A stretch of 64,000 nucleotides of DNA from JAYFQF01 sp034927285. Lineage in GTDB: Bacteria > Bacillota > Peptococcia > DRI-13 > UBA5745. The stretch spans positions 1 through 64,000 of the forward strand of contig JAYFQF010000034.1 in NCBI GenBank assembly GCA_034927285.1, in the 5' to 3' direction. Shown here piece after piece: positions 26,900-34,594 of this stretch (position 1 is the first letter of the stretch; each line of letters begins with the position of its first letter). The notes beneath the pieces were generated by a model. The model made no database searches. It was not told where the DNA came from and was given only the letters and a program-made list of their open reading frames with translations. The position numbers and the translations under genes were made by a program.

Positions 26900-27122
26900 A
26901 TGTTTACCGGGATTTTGCCATGTTTTTAAACGAAATCCCGGTAAAGTGCCGGTAGATTTCTTTTTTTCCTTTGTTTAGGAGGCTAAATGGCGGACCTGGT
27001 CAAAGATAGGGATGAAGTATCCTTATCTGGCAGTCAAAGACAAGTTAATGTGTTTATTGGGTGGACAGCGAAAAAAATTACCGGGATCTGCCCAAAAAAC
27101 ATGGCAAAATCCCGGTAAACAT
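26900..27122. mobile_element. MITE-like palindromic element, copy 1 (223 bp)
   Basis: The ends are perfect 28-bp inverted repeats (26900-26927 and 27095-27122) that begin ATGTTTACCGGGATTTTGCC. Each end also folds on itself into a 43-nt hairpin with TTTACCGGGAT/ATCCCGGTAAA arms (26903-26945 and 27077-27119). The core of 131 bp separates the hairpins. A related element of 224 bp with the same architecture is at 63557-63780, in inverted orientation. No transposase is present, so it would move only with help in trans. It sits between the convergent cheD and cheB genes and may also act as a transcription stop for cheB. Confidence 0.7.
26987..27118 (+). CDS. Small ORF inside the MITE-like element (43 aa)
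   Basis: ATG at 26987 is 5 nt after TTTAGGAGG, a good ribosome binding site. The frame encodes 43 residues ending FIGWTAKKITGICPKNMAKSR and its 3' third runs through the right inverted repeat. The second element keeps a partly similar translation on its minus strand (FMDA, stop, then KNLLGFAEKTYRNTGKH), interrupted by a stop. No function can be assigned; it may simply reflect how the repeat reads. Confidence 0.25.
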   Translation: MADLVKDRDEVSLSGSQRQVNVFIGWTAKKITGICPKNMAKSR

Positions 27123-27143
27123 GGCCCAGGTGTACGCTGCTCC

Positions 27144-28193
27144 TTATTTTTTGGCGCTGCGGTTCAGGTGGTAAATCAGCTCGTCGCCGATTTTATCCAG
27201 AGGCAGCTGACGGACGATGCCTCCCATTTTATAGGCTTCCATCGGCATGCCGTATACCACGCAGCTGTCTTTGTCCTGGCCGATGGTATAGGCGCCCTTT
27301 TGGCGCAGCCGGGTGATGCCCCGGGCGCCGTCGGCCCCCATGCCGGTAAGGATGACGCCGATGGCCGCGGCACCGGCGGTATCGGCTACGGAATCAAAGA
27401 GCACGTCCACGGAAGGGCAGTGGCCGCTGACCTTTTCTCCTTTTTGGCTGCGGATAAAGTAACCCCTGGCGTCCTTTTTCAGGGTCAGATGATAATCGCC
27501 GGCGGCCACAATGATCCGGCCCTCCTCCACCCGGTCGAAATCCTGAGCTTCCTTGGCGCTCATCCGGCAGAGCTTATCCAGCCGCTGGGCGTAAAGATTG
27601 GTGAAGTTGGCCGGCATGTGCTGGACGATGACGATGCCGGGGCTGGAGGGGGGAAGATCCTTTACCACCCGGATAATGGCTTCGGTGCCGCCGGTGGAGG
27701 CGCCGATGGCGATGACGGCGTCTTTGTTTGCCCGGACCGAGGCGGCTCCCAGGCGGGAAACCAGGGAAGTCCCGGGGCAGCTTTGGGAACACAGGCAATT
27801 TTTTACCTTAGCCCGGGAAGCCACCTTAATCTTGGACTTCAGTTCTTCCAGAAAACTATTCAGCGAATCCGGAACGCCGGCCACCGGCTTGCGGACAAAG
27901 TCCACCGCTCCGGCGTCCAGGGCGTCCAAAGCGTTGATGGGCAGGGAACTGACCACCACCACCGGCAGGCAGTATTTAGGCAGGACCTGCTTTAAAAATT
28001 CGATGCCGCTCATTTTCGGCATTTCCACATCAAGGGTCAGGACATCCGGCTTCAGCTCCTCGATGCGCCGCATGGCGTCCAGAGCGTCCACGGCGCTGCC
28101 CACTACCTGAATATCCCTGTCTTCCGTAAGGCTGAGCTGCAGCTTCGTGCGAAACAGGACGGAATCGTCCACTACAAGTACGCGAATCGGCAT
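27144..28193 (-). CDS. cheB: Chemotaxis response regulator protein-glutamate methylesterase CheB (349 aa)
   Basis: CheB removes methyl groups from receptors. The N-terminal receiver has D9-D10 and phosphoacceptor D55 (VLTLDVEMPKMSG). The C-terminal esterase has the catalytic serine in IGASTGGTEA, histidine in VQHMPANF and aspartate in LTGMGADGARG. The linker carries three cysteines (NCLCSQSC), which is unusual. It is the last gene of the minus-strand cheA-W-R-B operon, starting 3 bp after the cheR stop. Confidence 0.95.
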   Translation of the reverse strand: MPIRVLVVDDSVLFRTKLQLSLTEDRDIQVVGSAVDALDAMRRIEELKPDVLTLDVEMPKMSGIEFLKQVLPKYCLPVVVVSSLPINALDALDAGAVDFVRKPVAGVPDSLNSFLEELKSKIKVASRAKVKNCLCSQSCPGTSLVSRLGAASVRANKDAVIAIGASTGGTEAIIRVVKDLPPSSPGIVIVQHMPANFTNLYAQRLDKLCRMSAKEAQDFDRVEEGRIIVAAGDYHLTLKKDARGYFIRSQKGEKVSGHCPSVDVLFDSVADTAGAAAIGVILTGMGADGARGITRLRQKGAYTIGQDKDSCVVYGMPMEAYKMGGIVRQLPLDKIGDELIYHLNRSAKK

Positions 28194-28196
28194 GGT

Positions 28197-29051
28197 TTAG
28201 GATCGCCCTCCCCCTACAGGTTTTTGGTATACGGCAGGGCAAAGATACCGGTACTGAGTGCGGTCCTTATTAATGGATTCAGAATGGCCGATAAATAAAT
28301 AGCCTCCCGGCGCCGTGGCCTGATAAAATTTTTCCACCAGTTGGTTTGTGGTCTGGGCGTCAAAATAAATCATGACGTTACGGCAGAAGATGATGTCGAA
28401 AGGCTTCTTCTGCACAAAGGGATCCATCAGGTTAAAAATCCGGTAGACCACTTCCCGGCGGATTTTATCCGACACCTGGTATTCGTCCTCGGAAAGCTTC
28501 CGGAAATACCGGGTGAGCCAGTGGGGCGGCAGGCCCTTCAGGTTTTCCGCCGGGTAGATCCCCTGCTTAGCCTTGGCCAGGACGTTGGTGGAGATGTCCG
28601 TGGCCAGGATGGTGGTATCCCAGGCAGCCTTTCTCGGGCCGAAGTACTGGTCGATGGCCATGGCGATGTTATATGGCTCCTGGCCGGCGGAGCAGCCGGC
28701 GCTCCAGATGCGCAGGTCCCGGTGCCTTTCTTTTTCCAGGTAAGGCAAGGCGGTGTTCATCAGGAAATTAAAATGGTCGTTTTCCCGGGCAAAGTAAGAA
28801 TGATTGGTCGTGATCTTGTTCAGGAAATGATGGATTTCCTCACCGCTTTTATCATTGAATAAAAGCTCCATATACTGGCTGAAATTTGTCAGGCCCTTGG
28901 ATTTAAGGGTGTTGGAGAGACGGCCTTGGATCAATTGCCGTTTTTTCGTCAGGTCGATACCGTATTTTTTATAAACAAAGGCGATCAGCTCGTGAAATTC
29001 TTTATCGCTGATTTGGATCAGCGGAATCTGTGTGGGCTGTTCCATACCCAT
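28197..29051 (-). CDS. cheR: Chemotaxis protein methyltransferase CheR (284 aa)
   Basis: CheR methylates receptor glutamates with S-adenosylmethionine. The SAM-binding motif IWSAGCSAGQEPYNIAM and the DIIFCRNVMIYFDAQ motif are present, with an N-terminal helical domain (KKYGIDLTKKRQLIQGRLSN). Length is typical. It lies between cheW and cheB on the minus strand. Confidence 0.95.
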   Translation of the reverse strand: MGMEQPTQIPLIQISDKEFHELIAFVYKKYGIDLTKKRQLIQGRLSNTLKSKGLTNFSQYMELLFNDKSGEEIHHFLNKITTNHSYFARENDHFNFLMNTALPYLEKERHRDLRIWSAGCSAGQEPYNIAMAIDQYFGPRKAAWDTTILATDISTNVLAKAKQGIYPAENLKGLPPHWLTRYFRKLSEDEYQVSDKIRREVVYRIFNLMDPFVQKKPFDIIFCRNVMIYFDAQTTNQLVEKFYQATAPGGYLFIGHSESINKDRTQYRYLCPAVYQKPVGGGRS

Positions 29052-29096
29052 AAGTCTGCAGGCTCCCTTATCTTTATATTTGGTTTTGGTTCATCT

Positions 29097-29570
29097 TCAG
29101 AACATCTCCAGATCTTTTTGGAAGAACTTATCAAAGTCAATATTCAGGATGTACCGGCTGCCGATTTCCGAAACGGAAGAAAGGTAACGGTTGGTGGCGT
29201 CGCCCATGCTGGGGGGAGAGGCGATCTGTTTGGGCTCCACCGTCACCACTTCCGAAACCTGGTCCACGATGAGGCCGATCTGCATGCCCTGGATTTCCAA
29301 AACGATGATGCAGGTCTTATCGGTATAGTCCTTATCCGGCATATTGAATTTCCGGCGCACCTCGATGACCGGCACGATCTTGCCCCGAAGATTTACAATG
29401 CCTTTAATGTGATCCGGTACCCCCGGCAGGTGGGTAATATGCTGGATATTGATAATTTCCAGCACCAGCCGGAGTTCCACCCCGTAGAGCGTGTCGTCAA
29501 GGTAAAATAACAAAAAGCGTCCCTTCAGCTCGTCGATGGCGTCGGCGCTGATGGCGGTATTTTCATTCAT
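29097..29570 (-). CDS. cheW: Chemotaxis coupling protein CheW (157 aa)
   Basis: CheW links receptors to CheA. It is a single SH3-like CheW domain with FLLFYLDDTLYGVELRLVLE, the conserved LPGVPDHIKGIVNLRGKIVP motif and GLIVDQVSEVV. It ends 14 bp downstream of cheA. A second CheW-domain protein is at 55554. Confidence 0.94.
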   Translation of the reverse strand: MNENTAISADAIDELKGRFLLFYLDDTLYGVELRLVLEIINIQHITHLPGVPDHIKGIVNLRGKIVPVIEVRRKFNMPDKDYTDKTCIIVLEIQGMQIGLIVDQVSEVVTVEPKQIASPPSMGDATNRYLSSVSEIGSRYILNIDFDKFFQKDLEMF

Positions 29571-29584
29571 GGAATAATCCCCCT

Positions 29585-31660
29585 TTACTGATTGTTCAGC
29601 AGGTTATTTACGTCCAGGATCAGGCTGATGCTGCCGTCGCCCATAATACTGCAGCCGGAAAGACCGGCGCCCTTCAGGTTGTATTTATTGAAGAAGGAGG
29701 GGAAAGGCTTGACCACCACCTGATATTCGCCCAAAAGCTCGTCGGCGAAGATGCAGGCGCTGCCGCTGCTGCTTTCCACCTGGATCATGATGCCGTCGCA
29801 GATTTCCGTGCGTTTGGTATTGATGCCGAAGGTTTCATGGAGCCGGAACACCGGCAGGCATTCGCCCCGCAGCATGATCATTTCCTGTCCGTTGGTGTTA
29901 TGCAGGATCTGCTTGGAATCGCTGAGCTTGAAGGACTGGTTGATGGAGGTGATGGGCAGGGTAAAGATGGTGTCCCCCACCGAGATATTCATGCCGTCCA
30001 TGATGGCTAAGGTCAGCGGGATCTTGATGGTAAAGGTGGTTCCCTGGCTTTTTACGCTGGAAATCGAGATGGTGCCCCCAACCTTTTCCACATTTTTTCG
30101 CACTACGTCCATCCCCACGCCCCGGCCGGAAAACTCGGTGACTTCCGAGTTGGTGGAAAAGCCCGGCAGCATGATCAGCTGGAAGGCCTCTTTATCCGTG
30201 TATTCGCTTTCCGGTTTGTTCAAAAGACCGTTTTTCTTGGCTTTTGCCAAAAGCTTTTCCGGGTCCAAACCACGTCCGTCGTCGGCGATGTCGATGAGGA
30301 TATCGCTCCCTGCGCTGCGGGCCGAAAGGGTGACCCGCCCCGTCTCCGGCTTGCCTAAGGCGATTCGCTCCGCCGGCGTTTCGATGGCGTGGTCCACGGC
30401 GTTTCGGATCATGTGCATAAACGGATCGCCGATGGCGTCGTTGATGGTTTTATCTACCTCGGTATCGCCGCCTTCGGTATACAGCTCCACTTTCTTATCC
30501 AGCTTCTTGGACATATCCCGGACGATGCGGTTCATCTTTTGGAAGGTGCTTTGCAAGGGGACCAGACGGATGGACATGACGATGTCCTGCAGCTCGTCGG
30601 TGAGCTTGCGCAGCTCCCGGATGGATTTGGTGAAGTTATCCAGCCGCAGGCCTTTTAAATCCGGATTGCGGACCACCATGGATTCCGCGGTGACGATTTC
30701 CCCTACCAGATCCATCAAATGGTCCAGCTTGGACTGGTTTACGCTGATCAGGCTTTGCTTGGTCCCGCTTTTAATAGGGGAATTTACCGCGGCCCCGGCG
30801 CCGGCGGAGTCCGCCTTGACCGCCGCGGCGGCCTGCCGGGGTCCGGCCTGGGAACCGGCGGCCAAGGCCGGCGCCGAATCTTCCTGCAAAAGCTCATAGT
30901 ATTTGATATTTAAGGAGGCCTCCACAATTTTCATGACCTCTTCGATGCTGTACCGGGGTTTGCAGATCACGGTGAAGCCGTTTCTGATGATCTCCTGGCT
31001 GAGGCCGCTGTCCTCCTCGGGATGCTGGGGAATGGAATCCAGGTAGTCGCAGTAGTTCTTCAGCTGCGTCATCAGCATGAAGGCCCGCATGTTTTCCATC
31101 TGGCAGCCCTCTTCAAAGACCACGTGAATGCGGAAAAGCTCGGCATCCCCGTTAGCGGCGTTAGCGGAGTCTTCCTCCGGAACCGCTCCCTGGTCCCGAG
31201 GGGCCTTGCCGGCCTCATCCCGGGCCGGGGAGGCCTTGAGGATTTCCCCCTTCATAATCCGGGCCTGTTCCTCCAGACGGCTGATCATCTCCGTGGGGTC
31301 GGCGGCCTCGTAGTTCCCTTCCTGGATCTTGGCGATTTCCTGCTTGAAGAAATCCGAGGCCTGGAAGACCAGGTCGAAGATGGCGTCAAAAACCAGATCC
31401 AGCTTGGCGGGGTCTTCCCTGATGATATAAAAGACGTCCTCCACGGAATGAGCCAGATTGGAAATACCGTCATAATTCATCATGGCGGCGGAGCCTTTGA
31501 TCGTGTGCGTGATCCGGAAGATGCTATTAATGTTTTCTTCACTGATGCTCTTGGCCTTTTCCGATTCCAGCAGGATTTCATCAAGCTGCTCCAGCATGGT
31601 ATTGGTTTCGTAGATGAAAGCCTCCAACAAGGCTTCCATGCCTGCGTCGGCAGTGCTCAT
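29585..31660 (-). CDS. cheA: Chemotaxis sensor histidine kinase CheA (691 aa)
   Basis: CheA phosphorylates CheY and CheB. Domains in order: HPt with phosphoacceptor H52 (FRITHTIKGSAAM), a P2-like CheY/CheB-binding region (about 190-270), an Ala-rich linker, dimerisation helices (HLMDLVGEIVTAESMVV on), HATPase with N box HMIRNAVDHAIE and G boxes DDGRGLD and GRGVGMDVV, and a C-terminal CheW-like domain. The frame is open to 31723, but AGAAGGTGAAG precedes the ATG at 31660 and the -35/-10 elements lie over the upstream ATG, so 31660 is the start. Confidence 0.95.
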   Translation of the reverse strand: MSTADAGMEALLEAFIYETNTMLEQLDEILLESEKAKSISEENINSIFRITHTIKGSAAMMNYDGISNLAHSVEDVFYIIREDPAKLDLVFDAIFDLVFQASDFFKQEIAKIQEGNYEAADPTEMISRLEEQARIMKGEILKASPARDEAGKAPRDQGAVPEEDSANAANGDAELFRIHVVFEEGCQMENMRAFMLMTQLKNYCDYLDSIPQHPEEDSGLSQEIIRNGFTVICKPRYSIEEVMKIVEASLNIKYYELLQEDSAPALAAGSQAGPRQAAAAVKADSAGAGAAVNSPIKSGTKQSLISVNQSKLDHLMDLVGEIVTAESMVVRNPDLKGLRLDNFTKSIRELRKLTDELQDIVMSIRLVPLQSTFQKMNRIVRDMSKKLDKKVELYTEGGDTEVDKTINDAIGDPFMHMIRNAVDHAIETPAERIALGKPETGRVTLSARSAGSDILIDIADDGRGLDPEKLLAKAKKNGLLNKPESEYTDKEAFQLIMLPGFSTNSEVTEFSGRGVGMDVVRKNVEKVGGTISISSVKSQGTTFTIKIPLTLAIMDGMNISVGDTIFTLPITSINQSFKLSDSKQILHNTNGQEMIMLRGECLPVFRLHETFGINTKRTEICDGIMIQVESSSGSACIFADELLGEYQVVVKPFPSFFNKYNLKGAGLSGCSIMGDGSISLILDVNNLLNNQ

Positions 31661-31696
31661 ATCTTCACCTTCTCTTTCGTATTCAAGGTATCCATC

Positions 31697-31723
31697 ACTA
31701 TAATTATCCCATCTTTTTGTCAA
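31697..31723 (-). promoter_or_regulatory. Putative promoter of the cheA-W-R-B operon
   Basis: On the minus strand a perfect TTGACA (complement of 31718-31723) is followed after 15 bp by TATAGT (complement of 31697-31702). The spacing is short by two bases. It lies 37 bp before the cheA start codon. Confidence 0.45.
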
Positions 31724-31886
31724 AATGTAAGGTTTTTATTCTTTATTTTATACAATTTCGGTAAATAACTACCATATGGGGAGGCTTGGCGCAGCAAGCC
31801 GCGCTTAAGGACTTCCTCCTTGTCAGAATTATACTCTTTTTGCCAATCGAAAGAAATAACGAATTGTTTTGCGAGGAGGAAGCGGC

Positions 31887-33410
31887 TTGTCGGATATCCT
31901 GAGAGTTACCACGCCTTTGGTAAATAAAAATCAGCCGGTCCAGCCCAAAACCGGCGTGGAACCGGCGGCTTCCTTTAATATCCAGGATACCGCCAGAGTG
32001 ATCCAGACCCATAACCAAAGCGAAATTTTAAAGCAAAACACCGGCAATCTGGAAGGAAAAGAAGCTCCGGAGCTTTTGCTGAGCCTGCTGAAAGACCCTG
32101 CGGTGGCGGCCAGCTATCTGAAAAACATTTTTTTGCTGGAAGAGTTTTTTAAACTCCTGCCGGCAAATAACCAGACGGTCACCCAGGAAATCAAGCAGCT
32201 GTTCCATACCCTGCTTTTGCAGCCGGAAGATATCGCTTCGGAGATGATGCGCCAGGAACAGGCCTCCACCCTGTTTAAAGGAGAGTTTTTCGATTTCCTG
32301 CGCCAGATCGGCGACAGCGGCCGCGGCAAGCCGGAAATGCAGCTTGCCATTGCCGGCCTTCTGAAGTCGGTTAATAATTTTCTCAACGGCGGGGACGTTT
32401 TGGACGCCGTAGCCAACAGCTTAAGCTACCTGAAAGAAAACCTGGCTCCCAGCCGGGAACTGTCGGCCCGGCTGGAGAGCCTGATCCGCCGCTTCCGGCA
32501 GCCGCTGGCCGGGGAAGACTTTCAGCAGCTGAAAAGCGAGACCCTGGCCCTGCTGAAAGATATCGAAGGCAGCATCCTCTTTTCCCCAAAGCTGGGCAAG
32601 GTGCTGTCCATCACCATTTACAATCTTTCCCGGTACAATGAAAGCTGGGAGTACTTCCATGAAGCCGCCTACCGGCTGCGGCAGATGCTGGCCGGACCTG
32701 AGCTCCAGCAGTATCTGAATCTATTGCAGGAGCTGACCCAAAAGCTACAAACGGGATGGGGGGATCAGGCTCTCCGGGAAGCTTTGCCGGAAGGAGAGGA
32801 AGGTCTTGCGGGAGCTTATTCAAATTCCGGGGAAAACCCTGAAGCAGCGGCAGGGGCGGCGGCCACGGCGGATCCCCGGGGTCCCGGGGCTGATTCCCGG
32901 GTAATGGAAGCGCTGATCCGCATTATCGAAAAGCAGTCCGGCGACCAGGCCCAGAAAGCTTCCGACGCCGGCAGCGTGGAAAAAATCCTTCACAGCCTTT
33001 TATCCTCCCCCTGTAATTTTACGCCTCTGCTGCATTTTATCCTGCCGGCCCTGTACGAGAATACCCGGGCCTTTGCCGAGGTCTGGATCAATCCCGACAG
33101 CGACAGCAAGGACATGCCCGCCGGGGTGGAAAGGGGGATCCATTTTCTTTTGGTCATTGATGTGGAAAACCTGGGCCGCTTCGAGGCGGAGATCTTTGCC
33201 CATGAAAAAACCGTGGACTTTTTCCTGTATTGCCCCCAGGGCTTTGAGGAACCTTACCGGGAGATGATGCGGGGCCTGCCGAAGCTTTTTGCCGATTCTC
33301 CTTACCGCCTGGGGGAGACCAGGCTGGAAACCCTGGAAAAATCCCGTTCCCTGATGGATGTATTCAAATCTCTGCCATATAAAAGGGTGGGTGTGGATGT
33401 CAAAATCTGA
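31887..33410 (+). CDS. FliK-like/YlqG-like protein next to flhX (507 aa)
   Basis: The position and length match ylqG of Bacillus, a protein of unknown role encoded next to the flhB-like ylqH. The C-terminal 115 residues (VERGIHFLLVIDVENLGRFE, then AEIFAHEKTVDFFLYCPQGF and FKSLPYKRVGVDVKI) look like a hook-length-control type domain. The N-terminal 370 residues are helical, with ILNNFLNGGDV-like helices and a Gly/Ala-rich spacer (about 310-345). The TTG at 31887 is chosen because AGGAGGA ends 6 nt upstream. Its end overlaps flhX by 14 bp. A role as accessory ruler or export substrate is inference. Confidence 0.6.
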   Translation: MSDILRVTTPLVNKNQPVQPKTGVEPAASFNIQDTARVIQTHNQSEILKQNTGNLEGKEAPELLLSLLKDPAVAASYLKNIFLLEEFFKLLPANNQTVTQEIKQLFHTLLLQPEDIASEMMRQEQASTLFKGEFFDFLRQIGDSGRGKPEMQLAIAGLLKSVNNFLNGGDVLDAVANSLSYLKENLAPSRELSARLESLIRRFRQPLAGEDFQQLKSETLALLKDIEGSILFSPKLGKVLSITIYNLSRYNESWEYFHEAAYRLRQMLAGPELQQYLNLLQELTQKLQTGWGDQALREALPEGEEGLAGAYSNSGENPEAAAGAAATADPRGPGADSRVMEALIRIIEKQSGDQAQKASDAGSVEKILHSLLSSPCNFTPLLHFILPALYENTRAFAEVWINPDSDSKDMPAGVERGIHFLLVIDVENLGRFEAEIFAHEKTVDFFLYCPQGFEEPYREMMRGLPKLFADSPYRLGETRLETLEKSRSLMDVFKSLPYKRVGVDVKI

Positions 33411-33693
33411 ACAGAAGGCAGTGGCCTTAAAATATAACGCGGAACAGGACCTGGCGCCGGTGGTCATCGCCTCCGGCTACGGCCATGTGGCGGAAAAAAT
33501 CATTGATATCGCCGAGCAGCGGGGCATCCCGGTTTACCGGGACGACAGCGCCGCTTCCCTGCTATGCATGCTGGATGTGGGGGCAAATATCCCGGAGGAG
33601 CTTTACCAGGTAGTATCCGCCATCTACTGCCGTATCCTTGCCACCGCCGCCGGGCTGAAAGGGGACCAAAAACCGGAGGAAGCCGGTGAGTAA
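33397..33693 (+). CDS. FlhB-like stand-alone cytoplasmic domain, FlhX/YlqH type (98 aa)
   Basis: This is the C-terminal EscU/YscU/FlhB domain on its own: AVALKYNAEQDLAPVVIASG, then HVAEKIIDIAEQRGIPVYRD and SAASLLCMLDVGANIPEELY. There is no NPTH autocleavage site and no membrane part, which is typical of FlhX/YlqH. FlhX in other bacteria can partly replace the FlhB C-domain in export switching. It overlaps the FliK-like gene upstream (14 bp) and the VanY-like gene downstream (8 bp). Confidence 0.88.
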   Translation: MSKSEQKAVALKYNAEQDLAPVVIASGYGHVAEKIIDIAEQRGIPVYRDDSAASLLCMLDVGANIPEELYQVVSAIYCRILATAAGLKGDQKPEEAGE

Positions 33694-34594
33694 GCGAAAG
33701 GAACGGCTGCAAAGGGAAGCGGAGCAGGGGCTGCAGCAGCGGAGAAAGTCCCTTGGCCGGTCCTGGGGCATGGCGGCTTTCTTTGCCTTGATTTGCTTTT
33801 TCGGCAGCTCGGCCATCTCGCTGCAGACCAGGTCCGCTGGGGAGAGTGCCGCGGAGCGGCCCCGGGACCAGGGGGCCGCTTTTTCCCAGGAAGGGCCGGA
33901 ACTGCCGGGAACGCCGGAACCCGCGGGGGGCGGAGAAGAAAATGCCGGAGGCGGGAACAACCCGCCGGAAGCGGAAGGCGGCGCCCAGGCCTACCGGGCG
34001 CCCTGGTATTTGATCTTAGTCGATGAAGAGCACCCCCTGCCTGAGGATTTTGCCGTGGAGGTCCAGGAGGCGGCGGGAATAAAAGTGGATAAGCGCATCG
34101 CTTCGGAATTAACCCATATGCTGGAGGACGCTGCCGCCCAGGGAGTGGAGATCCGGCTGACGGAAGGCTACCGGAGCCCGGAGCGGCAGCGGGAGCTGTA
34201 CCAAAAAGAGCTGGAAAGCCTTCAGGCCCAGGGCTTAAGCGAAGAGGAAAGCCGGGAACTGGCCGGCGGTCACCTGGACCCGCCGGGGGCCGGCGAGGAC
34301 CAGACAGGGCTGGCGGTGCGGCTGGCGGCGCCCGGGGAAAAAGGGGATCCCGGGGATTTGCCGGCCCGGCAATGGCTGGAAAACCATGCCGGGGATTACG
34401 GTTTTATTCTGCGCTATCCGGAAGGGAAGGAAGAGTATACCGGGAAAAGCGGCGATCTCCGCCATTACCGTTATGTGGGAGTCCAGGCGGCGTCCAGAAT
34501 GAAGGAATCGGGGCTTTGTCTGGAAGAATATCTGATCCAGGAAGAAGAATATTTTCAGGCCTGGCAAAGGGGGAAGCAGCTTGAAGGAAATTGA
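33686..34594 (+). CDS. VanY-like D-alanyl-D-alanine carboxypeptidase homologue with missing metal ligands (302 aa)
   Basis: A single N-terminal membrane helix (about residues 27-45) is followed by a Gly/Pro/Glu-rich spacer and a VanY/DacB-type domain (about 105-290): EIRLTEGYRSPERQRELYQK, WLENHAGDYGFILRYPEGKE, TGKSGDLRHYRYVG. In active members the zinc motif reads SxHxxGxAxD; here it is GEDQTGLAVR (203-212), so His205 is Asp and Asp212 is Arg. In the second motif (usually ExWH) E and W are D257 and R259, while H260 is kept. The protein is therefore probably not an active carboxypeptidase but may still bind peptidoglycan stems. The GTG start overlaps flhX, and the stop overlaps the FtsA-like gene by 14 bp. 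Confidence 0.82.
   Translation: MSKRKERLQREAEQGLQQRRKSLGRSWGMAAFFALICFFGSSAISLQTRSAGESAAERPRDQGAAFSQEGPELPGTPEPAGGGEENAGGGNNPPEAEGGAQAYRAPWYLILVDEEHPLPEDFAVEVQEAAGIKVDKRIASELTHMLEDAAAQGVEIRLTEGYRSPERQRELYQKELESLQAQGLSEEESRELAGGHLDPPGAGEDQTGLAVRLAAPGEKGDPGDLPARQWLENHAGDYGFILRYPEGKEEYTGKSGDLRHYRYVGVQAASRMKESGLCLEEYLIQEEEYFQAWQRGKQLEGN

Noticed and set aside
27012..27995. Plus-strand frame of 327 codons opposite cheB
   Set aside because: Antisense of the well-supported cheB gene; biased Gly/Ala/His composition.
28280..28300. GCCGATAA sigma-28-like sequence on the plus strand inside cheR
   Set aside because: Antisense within a gene, without a -35 at a suitable distance.
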